Below, one piece after another: positions 36,545 to 48,478 of a stretch of 64,000 nt of DNA; the first letter of the stretch is position 1; each line of letters opens with the position of its first letter. Source of the stretch: Atkinsonella hypoxylon. Lineage: Eukaryota > Ascomycota > Sordariomycetes > Hypocreales > Clavicipitaceae. Made by a program: the position numbers and the translations under genes. The notes under the pieces are model-generated. The model was given only the letters and a program-made list of their open reading frames with translations, had not been told where the DNA came from and made no database searches. Location: NCBI GenBank assembly GCA_000729835.1, contig JFHB01000001.1, positions 558,001 through 622,000 of the forward strand. Direction: 5' to 3'.

Positions 36545-36968
36545 GATGGATTGAATTGTACAATGTATCTATACATGGGGTATGAGATGGCTGCAAGTGC
36601 CGAGTTCCATATAGACCTCATCTGTTTTCCTTGAATGGCCCTTGATCCTGATATTTTATGTGTTACGCCCGTTGACTATCAGTTCCGGCGTATCATCTCA
36701 TATTACAAATGGAAATAACTGCATATTTCGCGTTGTATCTCGTGCACTCCACGACCGCATCACGCAGTTAAGAAGCGTCGTTCGCTCAAGCACTTGAAAC
36801 ATTGTACAAGGACTCCCTTGCACAGAAAGAACGCCAAGCAATGCAACGCTTATCCTTCAAGGATCCAGTACGAAAAAAAAAAAAAAAAAAAGAGAACAAA
36901 ATGGCTTTTCGGGCCAGGATTGAGCTTTTCAATCCTTTAAATGACACCTTCCCATGAGAAAAATAAAA
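36545..36968. other. convergent 3' spacer
   Basis: About 420 bp shared by the 3' ends of cft2 and sys1, with an A-run at 36873-36891. Nothing else is seen. Confidence 0.7.
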
Positions 36969-37725
36969 TCAATCGGCTTGCTTCATCTCCGCCAGCTCGT
37001 ACTCACCGTGACCGTCCTGCCCGCGACCTCTTGCCCTGCCGCGCGAATAACCAGTGTCGTCCCCCGCGGCCGAAGAGCCGGCTTGGCCCTCTTCGGACAC
37101 GCCATGGCTGTTCGACACGACGGGTCTGGACCCGGCGCCGAGGATGCTGCCGGTGAAGAAAAGGGGCTGCAGTTCGCGGTGTTGGCATGCCCACATTCCC
37201 AGGGCGACAGATAGGGCGGCCGAGCTGGCCATGGTCATCCACCACATTGAGTGGGCGGGGAGAGAGCGCGTGTAGAGAGTGGTGAAGAGGAGGTGGAGGG
37301 CGTGGATGGTGAGGGCAAAATCGGGGACGAGCTTGCTCCTCGCGACGAGGATGACGATGGCGATGGCCCTGCGGAGAAGTCAGCTTGGTGATTTTTGCAT
37401 TGCAGCAACTGGTCGGCTGCGTGAGGCCCATGTCAACGGAGAGGAGAGAGGGGGGGGGGGGGGAACCAGCGTACATGAACAGACCGCCGTCCGCCAGCCA
37501 CACGAGGGAGAGAAGCCATCCCTGCGTGGTGTCGCCTCGCACTTTATCCCAGCCGAGAATCATGTCAAGGCTGAACCCCATGCCCGCTACCAAGGCCGCG
37601 AACAGCATTAGGATCCCGGCCGTGAGATAGTACAGCGCCTGGAGGGTGGCTATCTGCGTGGCAATCCTGAGGGGCTGCAGCTCTGTCAACGCGCCGGCAC
37701 GCGGAGGCTTCCGTCTGCGAGGCAT
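36969..37725 (-). CDS. sys1: Sys1, Golgi membrane protein that recruits Arl3
   Basis: Sys1 is a Golgi multispanning protein that recruits the GTPase Arl3/ARFRP1 and supports endosome-Golgi traffic. Exons 37725-37475 and 37368-36969 (intron 106 nt, splitting an ATG codon AT|G) give 216 residues. The first membrane segment is near IATLQALYYLTAGILMLFAALVAG; GMGFSLDMILGWDKVRGDTTQGW is the family signature loop (split here as GMGFSLDMILGWDKV and RGDTTQGW). Further segments are LLSLVWLADGGLFM, AIAIVILVARS, LTIHALHLLFTTLYTRSLP and MWWMTMASSAALSVALGMW. The C-terminal tail is Gly/Arg/Ser-rich. Sequence and length agree with the family. A run of 14 G on the plus strand lies in the intron only about 11 nt from the 5' splice site. 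It is divergent from coa6. Confidence 0.94.
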
Positions 37726-38480
37726 CGTCTGTCTGCGCCTTGGAGTTGTCGGGGTCTTTACGAAGGATGTGAGTCTGTCGGACGCGATATGCGGCTGAAC
37801 CTGTTGCAAGCTTTGAGGGGGTTACAAGGGAAAACAGGTCGTTCGGGAAAGATGGCCGTTTGAATTCGAGCTTAGAGGAACCGGTTGCCTATTAATGCAT
37901 GAGTTGGCATTAGTTGTCGCCGATGTCGAGCTGGACCTCGAGATGCTGGGCGCGGGTTCGTGGGTTCGTGGGTGAGGGAGGTCGTTGGAGTGCTTGGTGT
38001 AAATCGTACGAGACTGAAGGCAGGGTCGTTGATGGGAGCATGTATGTGTAGGAGGCGAGGGAGCCTCGGGAGCAAGTCCATGCACGGCTGCCAGCTGCGA
38101 GCGAGGATCAAGAAGTGAAATACATCAATCATGGCCCTCTTGGATTTCGCGCTTCCCTCGTCAACCAACGGAGCTCCATTCCACATGTTTCCCACCGCCC
38201 AGAATTCTGCCGCCTAGTCGTCATAGCTCTAGGCCCGTGAAGCCCTCTCGACCGAGACGCAGTCGTCATTGATCCCAAGAACATCATCCTGCTGCCCTAC
38301 AAGCTCATCTACAGCGCCTGCTGCTCACTGTACAGAACAGAGACCTGCTTCTCCACGAAAGACCGCTCCGCAAATGGTGTTGTAATCCAGACGCCTGAAC
38401 CAAGATCCCCCCTCTACCGCAAGCATCCCGCTCCAACAACCCACGTCCGAACGGATCATAGCCCAACAAGCTCGAAAAAA
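37726..38480. other. 0.75-kb divergent promoter region of sys1 and coa6
   Basis: Shared upstream region of two small organelle-related genes; no repeats of note. Confidence 0.6.
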
Positions 38481-38888
38481 ATGGGCTGGTGGCCCTTCTC
38501 ATCGTCCTCCCGCGGCGACGCCATTCGCTCCGGCGACGCCATACCTAATCGCCAAGAACGCTCCATATGCTGGGCCTCCCGCGACGCCTACTTCGCATGC
38601 CTCGATGCCAGCAACATCCTCGACGCAAACAAGGACGCTGCTGCCGCCAGACGCGCGTGTCCCCGCGAGAACGACGCCTTTGAGCGCGACTGCGCGGCCG
38701 CGTGGGTAAAGTACTTTAAGCAGTGGCGCGTGGCGGACATCCAGAAGAAGCGACGGCTAGAAGAGCTCAGGAAGCAAGGAGCGCAGGAGATGGAGGTATC
38801 TACATCTTTTGCGCCGGAGGGGGGAGCAGGTGTCAAGGGAAGAGGAAAGGATGGAATTCAAGACATGCTCGAGAGGAGAAGGGGTTGA
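38481..38888 (+). CDS. coa6: Coa6, cytochrome c oxidase assembly factor
   Basis: Coa6 is a mitochondrial intermembrane-space protein that helps deliver copper to Cox2 (CuA site). The single frame has 135 residues from ATG 38481. It shows the family's CHCH-like pair: Cys30-x9-Cys40 (CWASRDAYFAC) and Cys60-x10-Cys71 (CPRENDAFERDC), followed by AWVKYFKQWRVADIQKKRRLEEL. The N-terminus starts MGWWPFSSSS, as in other fungal Coa6 proteins. Such proteins have no cleaved presequence and are imported by the Mia40 disulfide relay. The C-terminal about 45 residues are Gly/Lys-rich and probably disordered. Confidence 0.94.
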   Translation: MGWWPFSSSSRGDAIRSGDAIPNRQERSICWASRDAYFACLDASNILDANKDAAAARRACPRENDAFERDCAAAWVKYFKQWRVADIQKKRRLEELRKQGAQEMEVSTSFAPEGGAGVKGRGKDGIQDMLERRRG

Positions 38889-39895
38889 GAACTGCCTTCA
38901 TAGCGAGGTCACAAGGGGACATGTTTGGTTTTCGGGCGAAGAGGTGGAACAAATGTGCCTATTGTACAATAGAATATTACGCTACACTTTCAATTGACTT
39001 CGGCCAGAAATCGGCTGTGTACTATTCGTGAATCGAATATGCAGGTTGTCCCGGTTCATGGATCGGGAGGGTGTCGGATTGCTTCGTCATTCCTCCTTGT
39101 CGCATCCTCGTGGTATTCCGAACCTTGTCACAGCAAATGCGTGGTGTTTTGACAACATACATTTCATGTAACTACCTAACCAAGTCCGCTCTCCTTGCAA
39201 AACTGCTATGCTGAAGATACATGTTAACCTTGTCTCCTCTGTCCTCTTGCTCCTGTAGCCCACGCTATAACGAGCTCAGGCACAAACCACAGATTTCCAT
39301 GAAACACATATGAAAGGTAAATAAAGATGCTGTACGTTTGTTGATAGGATCATAAGTACTAGACTGGAAGGCAGACAAATGAAACAAACAGAATCTGCAA
39401 CATCGCAGACGGGTATGCTTGATGCATCAATGACATCATCCATGTCTTATTGTATCAAAACACAACAAGAAGAAGAAAATGAAACTTCAGGGACAGATTT
39501 GCCTTTCCTGCAATTCGCCCACACTGGGTCAGCCTCAGCAGTCCCTATCCGAGACTCCGCCAAATTGGAAACTGGACTTTCCATCTTGCTACTTCGTCTT
39601 CTTCTTCTTCTTCTTTTTTTTTTTTGTCTCCTACTGTTCTACTTCCAAAAGGGGAATATTGCAAAAGACTTCCTGTCTTTCGAATTTTGTAGGCCTCTCG
39701 CAGCATGTTCCGTCGACGTCAGCCTAATTACTTCCAAAATATCATGTCGCTCGCTATCAGTTGCCGATTATAATGTGCCATGCTGTGCTGTATTACAGAT
39801 ACACCAAAGAAATGCGGGTTCGCAAAAGGATTAAATCATCATTCTCGAGAATATGTCATGCCAGTCGAAAAGCAGAGGCAAAACGTCATCGTGAA
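38889..39895. other. 1.0-kb convergent spacer, no gene seen
   Basis: Between the 3' ends of coa6 and the PIP5K gene. It contains a CTT/T-rich run near 39600-39625. Confidence 0.6.
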
Positions 39896-42800
39896 CTATA
39901 CTATGCGCACGCCGCCACCTTGCGTCTCTTCTTCCCTCGGCAGTGGAGGCAAGTGTTTGTTAAGGCTGTCTTTGCTCAGTCGTGATCGCAACTTCCGGCT
40001 ATTTCCAGAAACCGTGGGTTTAATGGGAGGCTGTGGTGGCTGATCCTTTGGTGGTGTTGGTGGTGGTCGTAGGCTTAGCTCAGGCGGTCCCGTGTTGACT
40101 TTTTTTTTCAGCATCAACGAGATACCCCAGAATGAGCCACCTTCCCCGCGATTGTTCTCGGATGCCTCCTCGACTACAGGTAATATGGGTTCGTGCTGGA
40201 AGGATTCGTGTTTATCTGGAGATGCAGATGTTGTGAGAATTCGGTCCGGGATTTCTGGCTCTGATTCTCCACTTGACTCCAATCGGCGAACCTCCTTCGA
40301 CGCCTTCGCCATAGTCTCCTGTACTTCCCTCGGGGAAGTGCTGCCTGGTGGTGGTGGAGCGACATGATCTGGCATCGGCGGGACGCTGTGGCCATGCTTA
40401 TGTGATGAATTGCGCTTAGCTGATGTCATCTTGTCAGTGGATGCCTGGCCTTGTATAGCTTCCTGCTCCTTCCGCAAAGCCTCCCGACGAGCTTCTTCCG
40501 CCGACATAGTGATGCCCTCGACGAAATTGTAAAATCTGTCGCCATATTGTTCTGGTGGCAGGGCGGAGATTTGGCTCCGATCATGAGATAAGCCTTTCCA
40601 GAAATGTTCAATCTTTTTAATCATTCCGTACTGTATGATTTCTAACGTTAGTATGGCCTTGGTCCATAGAGCCTTTGTCTTGTATCACACTCCTTGTTCA
40701 CTTACGTGGGTCAAACAATCGATTACGCCCAGATAATAGACCTCGTCCGCCGGAGAGTTGTCTTCGTGTGTAGCTTGGAATCCTCCGTCATCTTGATTAA
40801 AAACAAAACCAGGTCGGGAGTGTGTTTCACCTAGCTCATTGGGCATCTTGTCCGCCTGTCCAATGGGCACTGGCCGCTCTTGCCGTATTTTCTCCCGCAG
40901 CTCCCGAGCTTTTCTGACGTTTTCCATCTTGGAGGGCGTCCTGAGAAGTACCGACGATGGTTCGTCCATACTCGACTTTTCGCCACCGGGGTTGAAGATC
41001 TGAAGAGTCTTGTCACGCAAGTTCTCCTCATTTCCTCGAGACAAATCATGAATACCTATCAGCAGAGAGTAGTCCATGATTTGTAATCGCTTAAGGAGAA
41101 TGACATCCTTCCGCAATTGTTCCAGGAACAGTTTCTTCTTCTGGATACCAAGCTCCAGGTGTTGTTGTCGCCTCAGCCAATTCAAGTCTTTGAGCGTCGC
41201 ACGAGGGTTCCTTTCCAAATCCTCCTCCTTGTAATCTCTACCAATGGTGGAGCCCTTAAGATCAAATGTCGTATGTATGTCCCGATGGGGAGGAAATAAG
41301 TTGTTCATGACCACGAAATGAATCTTTTTGCCGTAGGGCATCTTCACCCGATGCAGGCCATAAAATTGCGAAAGGAGAGTGTTAGGATTGCTCTGAACGT
41401 GATTGTAGTAATCCCTCAGAATCTTTCTGAGGAACTTGTGTTCACCATGATGAATCGTCTTGATGATATACTTGTAGTCCCTGGAGAAGTAGAAGAAGCT
41501 TCCACTCTTTCCCGGAGACCCAAGCTCAGAAAGAATATATTTCCCAGTCAGGGACATGAGGTAATCGGCAGGATCGAGACGGAAGAGAAATCGCAAACGG
41601 CGGAAAACCCAAGGTGCATAATCCTTGAATTTGAAGTCATACTTGGCAGAGGGAACCAATTCGTTGCCAGTACTATAGTGGACATGTTAGTCGTATCTTC
41701 TTTATAGAACACGCCCTTGCTTCAGTTTGGTTTTTGGAGAACTTACATATCGAACGTCGACTTTTGCTTGGCCTCGAAGTCAGCATCCGTGAGCTCCCTG
41801 TCAAGTTTGGCGTTGGTCCTCGAGACAGAAACCCGGATCCCGGTCAGCATATTATATGCCGTGACCCAGTTGGCGTGGCTCTCGTCAACTTTGGTGCCCA
41901 CCAAGACGCGGTCATCGTCTTCCTCTTCCTTCCTCTTACGTTTACTGGCCCTCTTCTGTCGATACGCCTCGGCCCATCGTATGGCGTCCTCATCTGGCAG
42001 GACACCGTCACGAGGTGCGTCAGATTGCATGGACCTTGTGGTTCTCCGAGCTAAGTTCAATGACGCACGACGATGACTGGCATTGGCTACAGTTGGGGAG
42101 AATCTTCCACTTGCTTGCGCGATATCTAGACCATCCTTGGACCCTCGGCCAGGGGCCTTTGGAACTTCCAAAGTATGTCGTTGCTTTAAAGCAGCACCCG
42201 GTGCTGGAGGCTGGAGATAACCGGAAGTTGAAGCGTTCAAAGCCGCACTTCCTTGGTAGGCCGGAGGAGATGAAAATCTATGTGGAGACGACCGCGGTGG
42301 CACAAGATCTGTGGCTGTTGATAGTTGTGCAACCGAGGAGGCAGTCTCGCTATCCTTTTTTTGTGATCCAACCTCTGTGCTCAAATTGTATGCCAAGCTA
42401 TCAGAAACGCCTGCTCCATTGCTCCACGGAATATGCTTAGATTCGTCTTGAGGCTTCTGGCTGGGTACGACAGAGCCTGGCGCAGTCGTTTTACGGTGTA
42501 GGTCCGGCGCTTTGACGTCGATGCCTAAAGCGGGCGGCTTGGGAGCGGTACGATCCGGAAGAGCTACGGTGTTCTGTGGGAATGTGGCCTTACGCTCGAG
42601 AAAATCAATCCCTTTGGAGCCGTTAACGCCGTTGGTGGTAGAGTCCATACTTGTCGGTCTGGTACCATTCCCGTTCACAGTCATATGGTTCGTTTCTGAC
42701 ATTCCTGAATCGTGCGTGGAGGAGGTAGAACTCTCTTCGAAGCTCTCGTTCAACACTTCGGGGTGAGTGTGGTCCATATAACCCCCATTGGGCTTATTTT

Positions 42801-42897
42801 TGCCAGCAAGTCCAAATTGATTATTTGGATCGAGGTTAAGAACGTCAGCCTCGGCTGAGAAAATTGGAGAGTTATCGTCGTGGAGAAATGAGGGCAT
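39896..42897 (-). CDS. mss4: Phosphatidylinositol-4-phosphate 5-kinase (Mss4/Its3)
   Basis: Makes PI(4,5)P2 at the plasma membrane, controlling actin, septation and endocytosis. Exons 42897-41747, 41672-40706 and 40630-39896 (introns 74 and 75 nt) give 950 residues. The N-terminal about 330 residues are Ser/Thr-rich and probably disordered, starting MPSFLHDDN. The PIPK domain follows from about residue 345: [40 protein letters not shown] (restored across the first intron), the Gly-rich loop [47 protein letters not shown], and [10 protein letters not shown]. After a long insert (about 100 residues), the catalytic [19 protein letters not shown] segment (here [19 protein letters not shown], across the second intron) and [15 protein letters not shown] (activation loop end) occur. 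The Pro-rich C-terminus ends [11 protein letters not shown]. All core motifs are present. Confidence 0.96.
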
Positions 42898-45800
42898 TTC
42901 GCTCAGATTCCTGCGCTTGACGCAGCCAATCGAAGCTACAGGCCGCAGATGGAAGGTGGTTCAAAGTGACCGATATCAAAATCCCAAGTATATCCACGAA
43001 GACTTGACGATGTAAAGTGGTCTACCTCATAGTCGCTCCAGGCTGCGTCGCGATGACCGATCCAGGGCAAGTAATTCTCGGTGAAGGTCGAGTAAACCTT
43101 GACGCGTGAGGCGTCCGTCGATAAGGGCTGAGGATCTCGCTTGAGCCGGAAGGATCGATAACAGATGGAACAGCACTCAATTCCAATAAGGCACAGAAGT
43201 AGTCAAATCAAAATAAATACTGCGGCGGGGAGAATGGTAGGCGGCAGACAATGGAAGGATAACAAGTGATGGGATTGCGGGTCAAGCCGTCCCAGATGAA
43301 GCGGCGGCTCGAAGCAGACTTCCTTTCTCTCCAACAGCCCAGCTAAATGAGGCGTTCGGGCAGGGCATGGGCGTCGTCGACGCGCAGGAGCAGAGAGTCG
43401 TGTGATGTTGGAGTCGAGGTCGAGGGTCGGATGCGCATGGAAACTAGCATTGAATACAAGCAGAGGCCGGGCAGTGCGTTGCTGTTGTGCATTGATAACA
43501 GGAGAAGTCGAAGCGGTCGACAACAGTACCTAGGTAGTACCTGGCCTGTTCACTCGAGACTTTTCCAGTTTCTAGGTACCAACTGGGTACAAAATACCGT
43601 AGGGTACCTACAGTACAGTCAAGTCCGGGCCACTCCTTCCTCAACACGTGTGTCTGGTTGTCCGCTTTGACCAAGCCCCAGCGGGCGTGGGTCACTGGGC
43701 CGTATGCACAGGCAATGCCTGACGCCTGACTGGCGGGAATCAGGAGCAAAGCCCCAACCAAGGTGGACCTGCATGCAGGAGCAACGGCGGAGAAAGACAC
43801 ATGCAGCGTTGGCTGCTGATTATTCGTATCGTATCAAGCCTGGTTGAATACTAACACACCAGCACATTCGTCGAGTCATTGTTGGCTTCTTTCTACTCCG
43901 GCCGATGATGCGTCCGGGCTGTAATTATATGTACGAAGGATATCATGGACCTATGCCGAAGGTGGCCCAACGTTCGATGCGATACGATACAACGCAAAGA
44001 TGCCATGACGCCTAATACTCTGGATGCGCCTCCTAGGTCGCCAGCTTTTGGATTTTCAGGTCTCCCGGACTTTGTCTCGTACTCCATACTCTGTACTTGC
44101 TTCATAATAATCAAGACCGGACCTGGGCTCCAATCAATATTGCAAAATTGTGACCACGCCACTGGATCCATTGCAGTTCCTGAGCTGTACAGGGACGACG
44201 GGTTGACGGGATACGCATTGGTCTGATCCCAGCCGCGCATCCGAGAACGAGAAGCCTGTGCAATCTTTCCATGTTCGAGATTCGCTTTGATACACTTCGA
44301 CGACATTTAGCCTGGTCGAAAGACGCAGGTCAATGAAGTACGGGATACGCATTAAAACTACATCTACCAAAGCAGGATAGTCAGAACTTTGCACTTGGAT
44401 TCCTCCAGCCTATGGTATCTGATCAATAGTCATTCTCGTAATTGAGACCTGGTGTCGGTAATGGGTCGGTTAATCGATGCCATTCAAGTTCTCAATTGTT
44501 TCTATCATAGTCTGCATCTCTCCAAGGTACCAATCCTCCGTATCTTCTAAAAGATGATGAACATTGAAGGACCAAAGCGACTTCAAGCGACAGCCTCGAC
44601 TGTTGATTCAAACACTGCCTTGTATTAAAACAATCCCAATACGGACCTCACTAAACCTTATAAGAGTTACTCTGAAGCTAATAAGCACCCCATTACTAAA
44701 GATATTTCTAACCATTATATGGTTAGTTAGGCTTATCGTCGATTATCGTCCAGGGAGTCCCTGCTCAGCCACCAGATCAACAGGAGTTGAGAATTCCAGA
44801 TGTCCGCTTTTTGTGTGCTCACTGCCCTAGAGACACTCATATTCTGCGAGAATTATAATTGCAAGTTCATGATGTGGTTATAATTAAACCACTTTGTGTT
44901 TTTATGTAAGCACGTTCCTTGACATTGTTCGCTATGCTGGGCCAACCTTACAGCTTGGCAAGTTGGTCATCAGAGCCAAGAGCAGCATTCTCAAACAAGC
45001 AAACCCTGGGATATAAGCATTGAACCAGCATCGCAAATAGGGAAGAATGGTATCACCGGCCATGATCAAGGGAATGGAATTTGCAAAGTGCCTGCCTGAT
45101 CTGCATCGTACTTGGATCGTCGAGGTCTTTGTCATCTATGGGAGAACTTCTTACATGCCTCCGAGTAACACGAACAACTCCATAAGTAAAGCTGGCCAGC
45201 AGATAACTCATCAAGAGGTGTATTGTTGAAAAATCGAACGGCATATCCCTCAATGAACAATTAAGACTGCAAGTTGCCAAGGAAATTGCCACCCCCTCCC
45301 CCAAAAAGCTGAAAACATGCGGAAGTAGCGGACCTGACTGACATCCAAAACATGCACTGTGACTGCTCTTTGCTCTAATGCTAACGCGGACTCGACTACG
45401 AACCAAGGAAATGCCTGCAGTGGGCTTCTATTTGTCGTCGAAAAGCATGAGCATTCTTTCTTATCGGCTCTTCAGAATCCCCGCCCCCCTTCCACCAAGG
45501 GAGAATTCCCCTCAGAGAAGAAGGGTGTTGTATATCATGTTCATAATGCCCGGTTCTCTCTCACGAACAACGAATCCCCTGCCACCGACCTGCGATACGA
45601 CGCAACCTGCAAGCGGCTCCAGCAGTTTCCTCAGCTCCGACCACCACGTACCCTCAAACAAAGACAAGTATAAGTATAAGACGTCGCCAAATTTTAAAAG
45701 TGAACAACTTCGACGTAAATCATTACAAAACCTGAAAGCGACAGAGAAGAGGGCGGACGACGTATTCAGATGCCACCGCGAATATTGCACGGTTTCGTGC

Positions 45801-46991
45801 CCCGAACTCACCCCCATCACGTCTGATGGCCACACAGTTGTGCTCCTCATCGTGTTGTGTCCTTCAGTATCTAGATCGGCTGATATGTTGCTCAGTGCTA
45901 TCCACTTGACCTAGCGAAAGCAGCCGCAAATCGTCGCGTCTCGCAGTCGCTGCCGCTGCCGCTGTCCGAAAAGTCCTGTCGTCGATATGCATTACGTAGA
46001 CGTCTGCGACATGAATTGCGCAAACGCTAGAAACCCGACAATGATGCTTCATCAGCTCTCATAGAGGGCATTGAGTTCAGAGACGGATGGGAAAGACGCC
46101 ACCATGCACGCAACTCTCGAGAGCACGATGACAGATCTGAGATGGGAAGCCATGCACCAAACAGGCCTGTCGAGACTGAGGCAACAAGCTCTTTGGCAAA
46201 GGCCGGAATGATGCTGGCAACCAAAGACCTTGACAGGTTAAGTGAAATGGCACGGAGTCATGGTGAAAGAGAGGGGGACCGGCACAGGAGCAGAATGGAG
46301 TTTGGAGAAGAGAAGTAATTTCGAGCGGACTACTGAACGCTGTCCCTTTTAAGATTTCCCTGTTTGGAACATGAGAAGGCTTGTGCTGGACTATCGAAAC
46401 AGTGTTCAGACTTCTGCCCTTTGCCCTGTTATTTCCCAGCATAGTAATTAAGCAAAGGAAACGATGGCTGAGAAAGGCCAAGTTCTCTGTAAAACAGAGC
46501 GTCGTTGTTGAAATTGTTTGATTCATGTATGTCCAGCGGGAAGGGTCGTGGTGACAGGCGTTTCTCCGAATACCTACCTAATTTGGCAGCAGTACTGGCT
46601 GTGGTTGGACGGGGGCCCAGGTCAAGAGTTGGTTGTCTGGCTCTCAGTGAATGCAATTTCAATGCCCATGTACAGCGAGACGGCAGCGGCAGTGGAGCTC
46701 CTCCGCGGCCCAACTCAACTGGTCACCCGCGGGGGTGGAACCGGGGCATTTTTTTTTTCGCAATGTCAGCGATATCGCATAAGTGGAAGCCGGCCACCAG
46801 CCCGTTGACTAAGTTCAACTTCCAATCAATGATTGGGTCCGCTGATGCTGGTATATTATTTGTTGAACTATTGACTTCTCTTGTCCACCCACCTCTTCCC
46901 TTCTCTTACCACCAACAGCTTGAAACCATTGCCCGAAAACGCAAAGCCTGTTCTTGTCTGTTCTTCCTCACCAACCCCTCACACAAACCAA
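42898..46991. other. 4.1-kb divergent spacer, no gene supported
   Basis: Between the PIP5K and glutaryl-CoA dehydrogenase starts. It holds a TACCTAGGTA palindrome (43527-43536), several GTACC-rich bits (43570-43610) and an A/T- and TpA-rich island (about 44590-44900) that looks like RIP-degraded sequence, ending in a GTGGTT/AACCAC hairpin near 44875. Frames of 88-178 codons exist (for example 45378-45914) but none resembles a family. Confidence 0.5.
44590..44900. other. A/T-rich, TpA-rich island (possible repeat relic)
   Basis: Base composition drops sharply against the neighbours, with many TA dinucleotides and few CG. This is the pattern left by repeat-induced point mutation on old transposons in ascomycetes. 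No open frame or terminal repeat identifies the element. Confidence 0.35.
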
Positions 46992-48478
46992 ATGTTTCGT
47001 CATACTCTGCGGGTCGTTGCTCGAAGTAGCACGACCTCATGGCGGCCAGCAGCTGCCAGAAGTTATGCCTCGGCGCCAAAGACGGCTTTCGACTGGGAGG
47101 ACCCACTCGCGTCAAAGAACCTCTTGACTCAGGAGGAACTTGCCATTGCAGACGCTGCGGAGACATATTGTCAAGAGAGAATGTTGCCTAGAGTTCTGCG
47201 TAGGTCCACAGTGTCTCCCATTCCTGAAAAAAACACGACTTGGTTTTCCGAAGACGCCGCTAGCTTCTTTGTTTCTTTCTCTTTGGTACGCTGAATAGCA
47301 TGACCCGAGCCCAGACTGACATAGGTTTTCATAGAGGCCTACCGTGATGAGTACTATGATCCCAAGATCTTGCAAGAGATGGGCGAGGTCGGCTTGCTTG
47401 GCGCTAACATTTTAGGCTATGGCTGTGCTGGTGTGTCTTCTGTAGCAGGCGGCTTGATCACGCGAGCTGTCGAGCGCGTTGATAGTGGCTACAGATCTGG
47501 CATGTCTGTCCAATCCTCACTAGTAATGGGGGGCATAAACGAATTCGGCTCCGAGGAGCAAAAGGACAAGTTCCTGGTTGACATGGCCAAGGGTAGACTA
47601 CTTGGTGCCTTTGGCCTCACTGAGCCTAACCACGGCAGCGACCCGGCTAGTATGGAAAGTGTTGCCAAGCCGCACCCTACCAAGAAGGGATACTATTCTC
47701 TCAGCGGAGCCAAGACCTGGATCACAAACAGTCCCATTGCTGACGTGCTTCTGGTCTGGGCGAAGCTTCAGGAAACCGGCAAGATTCGAGGCTTCCTGAT
47801 TGAGAGAAAGGACTGCCCGCCGGGCACTTTGTCTACCCCAGCCATTAAGCACAAGAATGGCCTGCGGGCTTCCATCACTGGCATGATTCAGATGGACGAG
47901 TGCCCCGTTCCAGAAGCCAACATGTTCCCCGATGTCGAGGGCCTCAAAGGACCTTTTAGCTGCCTCAACAGCGCGCGTTACGGTATCTCCATGGGAGTCA
48001 TGGGTGCTCTGGAGGACTGCATTGCCCGAGCACGAAATTATGCCTTGGAACGCAAGCAGTTTAAAGGTAACCCGCTGGCCAAGTATCAGCTCATCCAGAA
48101 GAAGCTGGCTGATGCTGTCACGGACGCTGCTTACGGAACACTTGCCTCCATTCAGGTCGGTCGTCTCAAGGATGAGGGCAAGGCCACTCCCGAGATGATC
48201 AGCATGGTGAAGAGACAAAATTGCGACACCGCTTTGCGAAACTCGAGGATTCTCCAAGAGATCTTCGGTGGCAATGCAGTGAGTGACGAATATCACATTG
48301 GGCGTCACGTGGCCAATTTGTATGTGACGCAGACATACGAAGGTCAAAGCGATATTCACAGTACGTTTCATCGCCGCTCCGCTCCCCCAGACATGGTATC
48401 CTATGCAAGAGCTGACTGACACTGCGAACAGGCCTTATACTAGGACGAGCCATCACTGGCATCCAAGCGTTTTGCTGA
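46992..48478 (+). CDS. Glutaryl-CoA dehydrogenase, mitochondrial
   Basis: An acyl-CoA dehydrogenase that oxidises and decarboxylates glutaryl-CoA to crotonyl-CoA in lysine/tryptophan breakdown in the mitochondrial matrix. Exons 46992-47199, 47335-48360 and 48432-48478 (introns 135 and 71 nt) give 426 residues. The N-terminus MFRHTLRVVARSSTTSWRPA is a clear matrix presequence. Diagnostic segments include GYGCAGVSSVAGGL, VERVDSGYRSGMSVQSSLVM, FGLTEPNHGSDPASME, GAKTWITNSPIADVLLVWA, FSCLNSARYGISMGVMG and QLIQKKLADA. The catalytic base is in QTYEGQSDIHS (Glu405), completed across the last intron by LILGRAITGIQAF as in human GCDH. The first splice site gives VLQAYRDEYYDPK, which restores the family sequence. 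The length is typical. Confidence 0.97.

Noticed and set aside
37822..38085. 87-codon frame between sys1 and coa6
   Set aside because: Low-complexity Pro/Ser/His sequence in a shared promoter; no support.
31434..42897. Possible biosynthetic cluster around the FAD monooxygenase
   Set aside because: Neighbours are conserved housekeeping genes (cft2, sys1, coa6, PIP5K); no synthase, transporter or pathway regulator is adjacent.
43444..43800. 118-codon minus-strand frame with a Cys-rich end and signal-like start
   Set aside because: Runs through the ACCTAGGTA repeat motif and has no recognised homologue; signal-like stretch is weak. Not enough to call a secreted protein.
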